Shown piece after piece: positions 22,909 to 34,436 of a DNA stretch of 64,000 nucleotides. The stretch is from Poa pratensis (lineage: Eukaryota > Streptophyta > Magnoliopsida > Poales > Poaceae), in NCBI GenBank assembly GCA_947311845.1, contig CAMZMU010000034.1, forward strand, positions 90,028,723-90,092,722, written 5' to 3'. The position numbers were made by a program, and so were the translations under genes. Numbering within the stretch: position 1 is the stretch's first letter; every line of letters begins with the position of its first letter. The notes below the pieces were generated by a model. It saw only the letters and a list, made by a program, of their open reading frames with translations. It ran no database searches and was not told the DNA's origin.

Positions 22909-23800
22909 CCAAAACTCACCTTGAACTTGTAGTGCCAGGCAAAATTGAAGCCTAAATCTCAAATTCTTGAAATTTGTAAACTGAACTTATAGTTCTCGGT
23001 CTATATCGAACCCTATACCTGTTTGGCGCACCGGGAACTACAATCCCGACCATACTAACATGGTACTCTCACTGACGATCTGGGACCACATGTCATATAC
23101 ATACTCTTACTAGATCTCTCTCAAAATTCACCGCAACTCGATGTGGGGAGGGGTTGTTGCCGCTGTCTGCTCGAGATTGCTTGCAGTGCTAGTTCACTAG
23201 GTGCCTTGCAGCGCGTGACTTCCTTGCCGGCCACCGGAGCCACAAAAGGAATCTACTGGACAAGGAGCACCTGGATGAGAGCACGCCGTTGTGGACACGG
23301 TAGGAGCAACCGAGAACCAATCAGACGGCATATGTCCAGGCCCTGTGACTTTGTCTCGCCGCCGCGTCGGTGTCAGGGCGACGACATGACCTTGATCTGC
23401 GTGGAGGAGGATACGGTAGTTGAGTCGTTGGAGGCGAAAGCTGGCGGACGGAGGAGACTAGGAGAGGAGCGGAGGTGAGGATTTAAACATATTCAGTTAC
23501 GGTAGTTGAGTAGTTGTGACTGTTGATGTCCACTGTCCTCGCGAGCGGTCAAGTTCCGATCCTAAACCTATTCAGTTTCTAGCTGAGAGAAGATGATGAC
23601 GATGAATATGACATGTGGGTCATGGATGTCAGTGAGAATAGCTCATGATCTCAGATGAAATGCATTTTTCACTAAGCTAAAAAACAGATCGAGAATTTCG
23701 GATAGACCGGGAACAGTAGGTGCCAATTTCATGGATTTGAAATCTAGGGTTCGTTTTCACCAGCTCCTACGAGTTCAATGTTAATTTTAGACATTTTCTC
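22909..23800. mobile_element. Small element with about 200-bp inverted terminal repeats (MULE-like or foldback)
   Basis: Bases about 22909-23120 and 23590-23800 are reverse complements of each other with moderate divergence. Matching blocks include TCTCACTGAC, CCACATGTCATAT, GTTC(T/C)CGGTCTAT and TTGAACT(T/C)GTAG. Long inverted ends around an unrelated 450-base centre are typical of non-autonomous Mutator-like or foldback elements. No target duplication could be fixed because the outermost bases are degraded. The 111-codon frame at 23143-23478 has no recognised domain. Confidence 0.6.
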
Positions 23801-23878
23801 AACCAAAAATTGTCGCATGCGTGCCCTGGTGGTATGATGTACTATGTCACACAAACACTGTACACGATTGGCACTATA

Positions 23879-24107
23879 CTCCCTCCGTCCTTGAAGGCCA
23901 CATCACAATTTTAGGACAATCATTAATCATTAATTTTGTCAACAAAATCTGAGTTATATAACACAAAAGTATGCCATTGGATGCGCATTTCAAAAAACTT
24001 TTTAGTGATATTTTTTTATGAAATATAACTATATTTTGTTGACCAAATTTAAAGGTCATAGTTTGACACGAAAAACGAAGTGGCCATGTATATGGAAATG
24101 GAGGAAG
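23879..24107. mobile_element. Stowaway (Tc1/Mariner-type) MITE
   Basis: The left end CTCCCTCCGTCC and the degenerate right end (GGAAATGGAGGAAG) are inverted repeats, flanked by TA on both sides (23877-23878, 24108-24109). The size of 229 bases and the A/T-rich centre fit Stowaway. Confidence 0.88.
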
Positions 24108-24995
24108 TACATGCATGTGTATGGGCTAGCTGCATCCAACTAGCGCTCGGAAACGCAGGCTCACCGTGGCCGTGATCGTCGCGCACGTTTCGAGACGTAC
24201 ATACGCGCATTCCCGACTTTAGGAGGGCACAGGATCCGGCGAACAGAGCCGCCCGGCGACGGCGAGACCGCCGTGGATTGAAATTCACCAGCGACTGCCG
24301 TCGCGACCAGAAACTCAGCAGAACGCGATTGGCACGGCAACAACGTGCGGGAATCGTCGACGTCGCGGGCCGGCTTCTGGTTTTGACAGTTCCGCGCCGG
24401 CGCGCCGTAGAAGAGACCGTACGTGTGGCATCTGAAGCCGGCGACGGCGACGGCCGCCAAGCTGATCACCATACGGAACTCCACGTTTTCGGAGACTACA
24501 ACGACGACTTCGCCCCGTTCGGTCAGTCAGCCGTGAGCGGCGGTGGCCAGGCATGTTCTCTTCGGGCCGGGCGAACACGACTGCATCTGGATATTCTGGG
24601 ATCTCTCTGCCTCTCGGCATCTGCCAATGGATATGACCTGACCGACCGGTCATCGAGAGCGACACAAAGCAATAGTTTAGCAGCAGCGAAAGGTGTAATG
24701 CTTTGGTTGGTTCGATATATTTAGCAGCAAAGTAGACGTCGGAAATGGAATTGTCAGTTGGACTGGTCTGCCTTATGTGGGACCCAGCTGGGTAGTTGTG
24801 TTGACAGTTGACATGATCAGAGGAAGGAAATGTTTCTAAAAAAAAAAGATCAGAGGAAGGAAATGGTTCACCTCCACTCTTGCCGTCCGGCCTCGTGATT
24901 AGATAACGATTAATACGTTTTCTAGACGCAGATTATATTAGCTGGACCAAACCATTACTCTACCAGCTAGTTATCTTCTTCATGAACCTCTATTA
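24108..24995. other. Non-coding, GC-rich then AT-rich, no gene recognised
   Basis: Frames of 107-148 codons overlap on both strands at 24161-24724 but show no domains and no convincing gene structure. Bases about 24240-24300 (GAGCCGCCCG, AAATTCACC) resemble 49850-49895. Confidence 0.5.
24815..24865 (+). mobile_element. Poly(A)-only micro-insertion with 18-bp target duplication
   Basis: The 18-base GATCAGAGGAAGGAAATG occurs perfectly at 24815-24832 and 24848-24865. Between the copies lie only 15 bases, TTTCT followed by ten A. This is the footprint of a retroposon truncated to its tail. Confidence 0.8.
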
Positions 24996-25311
24996 GACTA
25001 GCCATAGTGGGGAGTAACATAAGCTAGTATCATGCATATGATACTAGCATATGTTACTACCTCTATAGTGGGTAGTATCATAGGGGTGGTAACATAGAGA
25101 GACTCATTTATTGCTTTGTGGGATCTATAATAGTATTTCAACTTTGTGATCTATTTGTGGCATGTATCAATATGACAATTTATTTGTTGGTAAGCATGGA
25201 TAAATAGAAGAATAAAAAAATTAATGGATCCACAATAAATAATAAAGTGCCAATATATCATATATATATATAATGTCATTGGCGATACATGGATGAAAAC
25301 TCGAAAATAAT

Positions 25312-25971
25312 TTATCCTCGTCCAAACTTTTTCCAGATATGCTCAATCAAATCATTTTTTAGAGCCTTATGCATTGGACGATCACGAATACTAGCATCCC
25401 TTTGAAGAACCTCGGCAAATACTGGCATGTCACCGTGAACAAATACCGATGGAAGGACAATTGAAGAGCCTGCTTCCTCATTCAAATCAAGAATATTTGC
25501 GGCCTCTTCTTTTTCATCATCGACTATCATGTTGTGTAGAATGATGCAAGCCAACATAATATTATGGATATCACCCCGGTCATATAATCGTGCAGGACGC
25601 CGTAAGATAGACCATCGCGCCTGGAGCACACCAAATGCACGTTCCACATCCTTCCTTGCTCCTTCTTGATGTGCAGCAAATAATTTGTGCTTTTCCGTCT
25701 GAGCCATGGGTATTGACTTCACAAATGATGCCCACTCGGGGTATATTCCATCGACAAGGTAATAGCCAAGTTGATATTCCTTCTCGTTGACACTATAATT
25801 CACTCGAGGAGCTTGCCCTTTCATTTGCTCAAAGAACAACGTCGATTGACTAAGCACGTTGATGTCATTATTGGATCCGGCAAGACCAAAAAAGGCATGC
25901 CATATCCAAAGATCTTGAGAAGCAACCGCCTCGAGAATAAGAGTAGGGGCGCCTTTATACCTGTCAAGCAA
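25312..25971 (-). pseudogene. PIF/Harbinger transposase (DDE_4-type), N-terminally truncated
   Basis: About 215 C-terminal residues of a Harbinger transposase are present: TLILEAVASQDLWIWHAFFG, then GSNNDINVL with the second catalytic Asp, PEWASFVKSI, and KDVERAFGVLQARW with the catalytic Glu. The frame begins after a TTGCTTGACAG that looks like a splice acceptor, with no ATG near it. Only about 60 bases separate it from the end of ORF1, so the upstream exon carrying the first catalytic Asp is missing. The enzyme would cut and join the element ends as a nuclear DDE nuclease but cannot work in this form. It ends ...HIWKKFGRG and stops at 25312. Confidence 0.88.
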
Positions 25972-26030
25972 TAGACAAATAAAATAGTCAGTAGCAGAAC
26001 AAAATGAACACCTGCTTGCTAAGAAATATG

Positions 26031-27843
26031 CTAGCTGATTATACCTGAATCTCCTTCAGCAAATAGCAGCGACTCCATATTCTTCAGAGCTTTAGCCCGC
26101 CCAGCTTTTGCAGCAGCATCCATACGAGATGTGTCAGCTAAGAGCAGATTTTGATAAACATCCAACATTTTGGTCTGCTTGGCGATCTTTGCAGTTTCAA
26201 GCTGTCGGTTCGAAAGGAACACCTGGGTCTCCATCACCTTTTGGCGCTCCTCCATAGACTGATTGTTAACCTCAATGAACTTGGCTAATTTTTCTCCTAG
26301 CTCATGTGAGACTTCTCTTACCTTGCATTTACCAGCACGTTCAGCTTTAGACTTATCACGACCAGCAGATGGCCGCTGCTCACCCTCCAAATTGATAAAA
26401 TTTGATGTGAGATTGGTTCCCTCGGATGGGGTCTTCCCTTCCTTCGCTTTCATTTTTCTATAACATGCTAGCCATTTCCCATCATCCCTGAGTTTTACCC
26501 ACATAGTTAAATGTTCGAAAGGATGGCCGTTGTTGGCTTCATACTTCTCCAACGCCATTGTCTCCAGGTCTACAGTATTGTGACCGCTATGATACACACC
26601 CGTCACAGCAGTCCACTCACCATGGAAAGCACCGATCCTTTTCTTGGTCCTTTGCCACTCTTGCTTCAACTGATTTCGGTCTCTCTTCCGGTTACTTGGT
26701 GTGGTGCTGTTGTATAGAACAGCAATGTCATCCCAGAACTTCTCACTCTTCTTACTATTCCCTTCAATGGGATCAGTTGAGCACTCCAACCAAGCATTCG
26801 CCTACATTGTGAACATTGAATTTAGTTAGGCCATACAAGCTACAAGAATTAAATGAATATAGAAAGGATTTGGGCAAACAATATCATTACCAATCTAACA
26901 TGTTCATCTGGTGTATAGGACAGACGTTTTGCAGTCCTTTCACTTGGTTCATCATCATCAACATTGATGACCTTCCTTTTCCTTTTGGAAGAAGTTGAAT
27001 TCACTTTGGCAGGAGCTGACCGAGATGCAGCTTTTGGGTGCGGTGGTGGTGGTGGCGTTGAGAAGGAATCATGTGGGGAAGTACCAGCAAAGTGGAAATT
27101 ATACGGATGCATTGGCTGCATTGGTGGGAATTGTCCAAAACTAAGCAAACCTTCAGGTGCAGGGGTATACAATGGCCTCCTATTACAAGTATAATAATTC
27201 ATGAATTAAACATGTGACAATGGAGATAGCATTTATAAACTGAAACAATAGAAACTTTGGTAGATCATGACAATATTCAGTACCACATCATCTAATGCAG
27301 CACAACACTACAATTTAACAGTCCCAGGTGAAGTTACCTAAATAACTGAATACATGCAAATTAAACATAGTAGCAACTACACAGCAAGCACATGCATCTT
27401 GTTTGGAAATCGCTGCTACTTTGTCTGCTGATGGAAATGCACCTAGTTATGTACTGTCTGTTCAACACATCTTGAAGTTTAGTACTATTTCAGCTACGGA
27501 GGAAACAATTTCGAAATACTACAGAACAACATAGCAGTACCATTTCATTGTCAGGTAAATAATTTAAAAACCAGGGCATCAGTATTGTCTACGAGAATTT
27601 CTTCACCAATGAAGAAGCAAAACGAACTCAAATATACAGAGCAGGTCTAATTATGTAGCAAGAACAGAAGGAAATTTACCACTGATTCAAAGAGGGGTTG
27701 ACAGAGGAGCTCGTCGGGGCGCCGGGGTAGAAGTGTGGCGGTGTTGAGGGGTTGCCGGAGGGGCTCGTCGTGGTGCCGGGGTAGAAGTTCGCTGGGGCAG
27801 AGGGATTCGTGTAGGAGCTCATCGGGGCGCCAGATTTCGCCAT
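26031..27843 (-). CDS. PIF/Harbinger ORF1: Myb/SANT-like DNA-binding protein (3 exons)
   Basis: The model is exon 1 at 27843-27680, exon 2 at 27179-26891 and exon 3 at 26801-26031, all with GT..AG borders and matching phases, giving 407 residues. The N-terminus (1-55) is Pro/Ser/Thr-rich. A basic KRKRK cluster near 120-124 is a likely nuclear signal. Residues about 138-220 are the Myb/SANT-like domain (RLSYTPDEHVRL, ANAWLECSTDP, KKSEKFWDDIA). The C-terminal third is a charged helix with RQ/ETQ repeats, as in NAM-associated domains. In this superfamily ORF1 binds the element ends and brings the transposase to the nucleus. It lies upstream of, and in the same orientation as, the broken transposase. 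No stop or frameshift was found, so it could still act in trans. Confidence 0.85.
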
Positions 27844-28154
27844 GGTTCGATTGGAGCTGCCGTCCGGCGCCGCCGCCTGCAGGAGGAACAGAGAGGGGAG
27901 ATGGAGGGGTCGAGGGGTAGGAGTGCGAGCGCGGGAGATGGAGCTGCTGGGCGGGAGGAATTGCTGCGGAGGAGGAAGGGATGGAGCTGCGCACGGGATC
28001 CCTTCGCCATTATTTCTTCTCGTAACCAGCGCGTTGTTCCGGTATCCACCTATGTTACCGTAATCATCTCTCTTCTTTAATAGTGTGCCACATCAGCGTT
28101 TTTGCCAGGGTGGACTGCATGATACTGGTTATGTTACCAGCACTATGGCCAGTC

Positions 28155-28878
28155 TTAAAAACAACTAGGTCCAACCCAACTTTATTTGTTGCTCGGAGTA
28201 ATTTGTCTTTGTGGGTGATTGACACATTGCACCAATAATGTGTTTCTTTAGACCATTATATAGGGGAGAGCTTACGGTTAACAATCTAGGTCTCGCCGAC
28301 CCATCGATAAAAAAAAAAAAGATAATTCGAGCAAACAAATGGATCGTGTCATTGTCGTGTGCTCGTGAGGTGAACAGAATCCGATTCCAAACATTTGCTC
28401 CGCATGCTCGATGAGGTGAGCACCAACATTTTAATATAATGGATGTCTAGACTCGACGCCGGTTATGGCCAAATCTTTTCTTGGAGCGACTACACAGTAT
28501 ACACTATACAGTCTTGCAATAGGTCGAGTTGTATTTGTTAATCCGCTGTCACGGTCGAGGCGAACCATGCATCTCGATAGGGTAGGAGCGCGGTAGTAAT
28601 CATGTTTGTCTTTGTTGTGCGTTTTATATGCAATCCAAGAAGAATTTTTAAGGTTACTTAGAAAAAATAATATATCTTTTTGCACCCAATTGAGTGCACG
28701 AATACGTCACTACATCATGCGATGCGATTGGGAGAGCTGTGGATGCTCATCGGATAAACGGCGGATATTTGGAAGGTATTAAAAAAACACAAATCTCGTG
28801 TCTTTCGGGAGTTTATTTAGGCATTCGTCAATGATTATGGATTAAATGATGCCAGACCAGTGGAAGTTGTTAATTGTA
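28155..28878. other. Non-coding flank with a diverged copy of 18.8-19.0 kb
   Basis: No gene is seen. Bases 28475-28690 resemble 18806-19035 in the same orientation. A run of 12 A after GACCCATCGAT (28309-28320) looks like a retroposon tail, but no target duplication was found. The array's target duplication TTGTA ends this stretch (28874-28878). Confidence 0.6.
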
Positions 28879-31800
28879 TGTAACAGCCCAAAGTTCGGAA
28901 ACCTAAAAATCCGAGTAAAATTTTCGCTTTTGTGTTGCATTGCATCATTGCATCAATCTTAAATTGCTAAACAACACACTAATTGTTTTGGGCAAGATTG
29001 AAAACCAAGGTGCCAAACTTGCTACAACAAATTCCACAACAAGGAAGACACTCAAACTTGCAAAACAAAAGTACCTTGAATTCCATATTTGTCAAGGAAG
29101 TTCCAAGGGTTGAAAACAATGTTTTGCAATTGCTAAATTTTCCAAATGAGCAACATTTTGAATTTAGCAAAATGCCCGGATTTTAACCCTATGAACCAAG
29201 GGTGTCCAAACTATTTTATTACGAAGCCCCAATTTTTGTGTAACTTCTACTCAATATGGGGAGGCTCCCCAAATTTTCTCAATTTTTTATAAAATGTTTT
29301 GGTGCCCTATTAAAATTCCTGAAAAACTGCTGGAACTAAAAAGAACTGGGGAGGACTTGTTTGTGATGGCAAAGAAATGTCCAGGGGGCTTCTTGCAAAG
29401 ACGTCCTCTTCCCTGTAGCGACCGCACGAGCAAGCCGTGCTCGCGCCGTACCGCGAGCTCGCCATGCCCTCCTTGCTCGCCGGGCCCCGCCTAGCCCCTC
29501 CTCTCTGCCCCTCACTGCCAGGAGAGCACCCCCACGAGCCCTTTGCTCCATCCCCGACCCTTATTCCCCGTTTCTTCCTCTCCCTCTTGCTCTCCATGGC
29601 AAAACCGAGCCGCCACGATTGACCAGCGCTCCCCGCCGATTTGGCCCACGCCGAGCACCGCCGTGTGGGGCAAACTCTCCGCCTCGCCGTGCTACACCTC
29701 CCCGCCGGAGGAATCGACCGGAGACGCCGCGAATCGCCGCCGCCGTGTGCGACTTCCCCGCGGCTATCTCAGCTCCGCCGCGCACGTTTCCGCCGCCGCC
29801 GTTGCTCCTCCGCCGTCCTCGACCTTCCCAACGCGCTGTGGTGAGCATCCCGTGCAGCAGCACCCTCCTTCCCCCTCCCCCTCCCGCGCTAGTTCCTCGA
29901 AAAGGTCCGCGCCGTGCCGCCACCGTACGCCGGCGTTCGTCGCCTTCTTTTTCTTTTTCCACGCGAGACCGGTCGCCGAGCCGGCTTAGCCGGGCCACAG
30001 GCCGTCCCTCTCTGGCCCATAGCCGGCCCAGGCCAGGCTGTGTGCCGGGGCTCTCTGTTACGAGGCCGGCCTCACAACCGGCCCAACCGGGCCACACGCC
30101 GGCTCCCTTGTTTTTTTTTCTGGAGATGATTCTTTTCCAATTTTCTCCCTTTGCGCTTGCTCCCCGCTCCTCCCTCTCGCTATTTAGGACATCGACACCG
30201 ATGATTCCGCTACTTCCTCCCTCTCTCTCGAATCCGAGGAAATAACTTTTAATAGTTGTTGAAAATAAATTAATGAAAAACATATTTAAAAGAGGAAAGT
30301 TTACAAAAGTAATAACTTTTTACCGGGACATCAGAAAAATGTGTTCGATATACCGAAATGTTCAGAAAAGCATGAACTATCCAGAATCATCATCATCATG
30401 CATAATTGACCACAATTACAATAATGTACTCCTAATAATATTTCAAAATCATTAAGTTTGAATATGGGGTTTACTCCAAATAATGCAATAGATATAAGGG
30501 GGACCCCATTTAACCTGTTGGTCATGTTCAAAGCTTTTATGGTGCATTTAAAATGTCATATCATCATGTTTGTAAGCATTGCACAATTTCCATGTGTTGA
30601 TTGTTGTTTTTGCTTTCCGGTGTTGTTTGCTCTCCGGTAGATCACGAGTTCGGAGTTGAGCATCATTATTCCGACGAGCAGTTTGACTCCTCCGCTCAAC
30701 AAGGCAAGCGTAATCCCCCCTCTGAGCATGTCTTATCCTATTTTCCGCAAATATTTTCTCCACTATAATATTGCATGCGGTTCCAAATGTCAATTTGCTT
30801 GGATTAGAGTATCCTATAGTTGCATTAAGATTCCGATGCCAATTACCTATTTCCCCTCCTATTATCCATAGGATTGTATTGTTGGCCTGAAATACTTAAC
30901 TATGCAATGTTGATGCTTAGCCATGCTTAGTTAAATGCTTAGCCGTCCGATGGATATTTCATGTTGGAAACAGGTGTTGAAATGTCCAGATGATGGTGGA
31001 GAATTTGTGGTGACAGGTAATATAATGCTAAAAGGTGGGGATGAGAGGCCACTTTGGTATGGTGGTGTTTTGTCTCGTTCTCGCCGCCTAGGTGCGAGTT
31101 CTTTACCTCTTGAACCAAGAATGAGCGCGCTTCCTTTCGGTGGGCTATATGGAACCCCCGTCGACCAACTAACTTGAGCGGGACTAGCCAGGGTCCTCTA
31201 GTTCGGGCTTCCATTTGCGCGTGCGTGAGGATGGTGGTATGGACTGGGATGAGGATGGTGGTGTTAGGAAAATGAGTGGCCACGGGGCACGGTGTGGTGA
31301 TCCGCTGCTCCGTCCTCACTGATGATCCTAGGTTAGTCCTTAACAAGGTAAAGGTTGTAACCGTTTCCACTCAGCCGGCTTTCCCCGGAAGAGAGCTAAG
31401 CGTAGGCAATGAGACGGGCGGTACCGAAGGTAAACACAGTGCACCCCTGCAGGGTTAAATATTTTTGAAAAGCCGTGTCCACGGTTACGGACGACTTGGG
31501 AAAGGACGATAAGATCATAGAATAACTTGAACGGAATGATTAAAAACTGGGTACTAAAGGTACCACTTCAAGATTGCAAGGTTGACTTCCTCGAGGGTGA
31601 TTCGGGGAGGTGCCTTTGATGAACAGGTACAGTGGTTGATGGTGGTTGATGACGAGAAAGGTGAATCAAGGAAAAGAGTCACTTCTTACCTCTTTTTAAA
31701 ATACTCTGAATAGTCGATGCCTTTGAGTGATGTTTTCATAAATAAAATCAGCTTTATGCAAAACAGCCATAAAACCTTGAAAGCCTCATCGAGCTAAAGC

Positions 31801-32342
31801 TCTCTATATAATCTTCCGAGTTCGTCGAATTCAACGTCGTTTGTTTTGTTTCAGAGGAGGACCTCACCGACCTCGAAGGTGGGTTCTTTGTGGACGTCGA
31901 CGAGTAGTCTGGGGTTCCCAGGTGGCAGCTTGGGACATCCCGGAACAGCTGGCGCTGGATGTTTATCTGCAGGCGTCTTAGGCCATAATTTGGTTCTTGT
32001 TGTGTAGAACAACCTAATTTGCTTCCGCTTGTTGTAATGTTGGGTCTGTGACCTCTGATTGTCATTTGCTATCTTTCTCTATTATAAGAGTTGAACTATA
32101 ATGATTTGTGTCGTAGAGTCTGTGATGTGCCAGTTGTTCCACAAGTCTTGATCTCTCTATTATGCATTGAGGGTTGTGCCTTTGTTAAGGCATCAATCGG
32201 GGTGTTGCGTTGCCGGTGATCAATTCCGAGCAACGCCTGCCAAAGGTTTTGGCCGGGGATTGGTAAACCCGTAACCTCCGGTTGTATCGCTTAACCAGTG
32301 ACACACAGCATCACTGTATAACAGTCAGGTCAGGACGCTACA
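28879..32342 (+). repeat. Array LTR 1 (3464 bases)
   Basis: This is the outer left LTR. It shares a set of diagnostic bases with LTR 2 against LTRs 3 and 4: GACCAGCGCTCC, TAAATATTTTTG and AACCAGTGAC. A GC-rich tract (29400-30110) with repeated GGCC blocks produces long frames on both strands. A TATA-like CTATATA near 31804 would place the transcript start in the last 0.5 kb. Confidence 0.9.
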
Positions 32343-32919
32343 AGTTGGTATCAGAGCAGTACTGCCTGTAGGAAACCCTTCTACTGGTCGATGTTGAGTC
32401 TAGTGTTTGTGAAAATTATTTTTAACCTAAAAATGAGTTGTGAAAACCATCTTAGGATTCTTTTTACTCCTTACCTGGTTACACTCTAATCTTGGAGCAA
32501 TCTTACCTCGATTTGAGTTAAAGGTTTTACTTCTCATCTGTTACTTCAAAATGATTAGAAACGTGGGTGGGGTTCGACCTTTAGTGTTATGTGTCCGGTT
32601 GCTCCCGCTGCGTTACAATCCCAAATCATCTCAGATGTTCCTACCGAGTCTAGTCTTTTGATCCTTTCTTTGGGTTTTAACCCACGGACTTGAACATAAG
32701 GTCCCGGATTGTGCCAACTAGAGTGTGTTAAGTTGTGATTTCTTAACTCACACTAGTAGCACATGATGCTGATCTTTGACCCAAGTTCCATCTTGTTGAT
32801 CCCTTGCTAGTTGTTACACAAAGCATTATCGTCCCTAGTCGGAGTACTTGAGTACGCTAAGGCTAATGTCTCAACCATACCGAGGTGGATACTAACTGCG
32901 TCCTTGTCAAATCTACAGA

Positions 32920-33549
32920 ATGGCACAACGTCCTCCGCTCTACCAAATCGAAGCCACCCCAGGGACCCACTCGACACCCTTTGATCGGCAGGAATCCCAT
33001 ACCTCTAAAGATTTGCCCAAGAAAGCTAGAGACAAACTCAGGTGTTACCTTTGGAGGGAACGCGGACGTCTGTACCGGAAGTGCCCCCTTAAGTACCCCA
33101 GAAAGAATGGACCACCACAAGGAAAGGCATGTAGTCAGTGCGGAAGGGGTGGACATCAGGCGAGTCAATGCCCCGGCAGTTGCCCGCACTGTTTCAACGC
33201 GCATCCACTTGGCAAGTGCCCAACCGCTAGCGCCACCTGCTACCTATGTGAAGGAAATGATCATGTTTCGGCTAATTGTTCTATGGAGTTCATAGTGGAG
33301 GCAGTAAAGGATGCCCATGAGAAGATTGCTCATCATGCCACCACGCGCCCCACTACTTCGACACTTGGGGTAGGCGGGAGTGGGTACCGTCCTATGCTAC
33401 CTGCTCCACCAAGATTCACTTGCTACGCTTGTGGACAGGCTGGCCACTACTCCAGGGAGTGCCCCCAGAAGGCACCTATCACGGGAACTCTGCACGAGCC
33501 CCTGTCACTCCAGCTGGCAAGGCTGGACCTATTGTGCGTGGTCGCCTGA
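32920..33549 (+). pseudogene. Array copy 1 zinc-knuckle protein, frameshifted
   Basis: It is the same protein as the intact copy at 38489-39256, but a one-base deletion near 33490 (GGAACTCTGCACG against GGAACTCATGCACG) moves it out of frame after the fourth zinc knuckle. It ends at residue 209. Further on, the protease-like stretch also carries Ala instead of the single Asp (TTGCCTCT against TTGACTCT). Copy 1 is therefore the most damaged of the three. Confidence 0.8.
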
Positions 33550-34436
33550 ACCACGTCTCCGCTGAAGAAGCTGAAGAGGACCCCGGCGTTCTTATGGGTG
33601 AGCTACGAATCAACAATAATCTTGCTACAGTTTTGCTTGCCTCTGCTGCATCTCTCCTTTTGGGCATGGTTATCACAATTGAGTAATAACCGGTGCATCT
33701 TCCACATCGTAGGATTCTCCTGAGCATGTTTCGTACTCTGATCTGCTGTCCAACCTTGGTCTGTCAGTTGACAGTAAAGTTTTATCGTGCGTTGGTATGT
33801 TCCAATGCAAGTCACTCTCCTGATCCGTCAATACTTTCCACTTCATTTTGTTAGGAGAAACAAACTCCAGTACCTTGTCCACTTCTCGGGCTAGGTCAAA
33901 GTTTTGTATTCCACAGAATAAGAGGTTTATTAGTCTCTGTTTCTGTTCCACCTTAGAGTGTCACACTCTTGGATATCAGGGTATCGGCTAAGTAGCATGA
34001 TCCTCTTGATGAAGTGATGCTCTTACACTTTGTTACTCTCTGTTCTCCGAGTGACCTGTTGCTCAAGAATGATGAGACGTGAGCAATAATGTGGCCAACG
34101 GATATGCTCAGCAGTTCTTACTGTGCTGAAATCCAGGGACATCCTTGTCCTTCTTATCATGATTGGTTAGCCGATCAATAAAATGAATTCTATTAGGAGG
34201 TACTCCGTTGTGGTATATTCACCAAGATTCATCTCTCCGGAAAGGTTTCCTTCTTTCCTAAGGTGTACGAGATAGTGACCTCGAAGTGAAGCCGAAGAAG
34301 ATCTTCACAATGCCCTCGGTCAACCTCTTCAAGAAAGAAGCTACTTGAAGCAAGAAGATCGTGTAGTACGTCGTAACCTTTCCCTCTTTCCTACTCTAAG
34401 AATCTCGGGACGAGATTCCTGTAAGGGGGGTAGAAT

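Larger units (their letters stand above)
24996..28154 (-). mobile_element. PIF/Harbinger DNA transposon (3.16 kb)
   Basis: Terminal inverted repeats GACTAGCCATAGTGGGGAG (left) and GACTGGCCATAGTGCTGG (right, reverse complement) are flanked by the 3-bp target duplication TTA (24993-24995, 28155-28157) that is typical of PIF/Harbinger. Two genes run leftwards: ORF1 (27843-26031) and the transposase (25971-25312). ORF1 looks intact, but the transposase has lost its N-terminal part, so the element probably cannot move itself. The ends closely resemble those of the Tourist MITE at 52275-52754. Confidence 0.92.

Noticed and set aside
23143..23478. 111-codon frame in the small inverted-repeat element
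   Set aside because: No domain, no homology recognised, and composition like that of its surroundings.
29300..30290. Frames of 95-240 codons on both strands of array LTR 1, and their copies near 35.0, 40.6 and 46.2 kb
   Set aside because: They come from the GC-rich LTR tract, differ in frame and length among the four LTR copies and lack domains. Recurrence is due to the repeated LTR, not to a gene family.
30939..31370. Minus-strand frame of up to 143 codons repeated in every array LTR
   Set aside because: It lies antisense within the LTR, its start and length vary between copies, and there is no recognisable domain.
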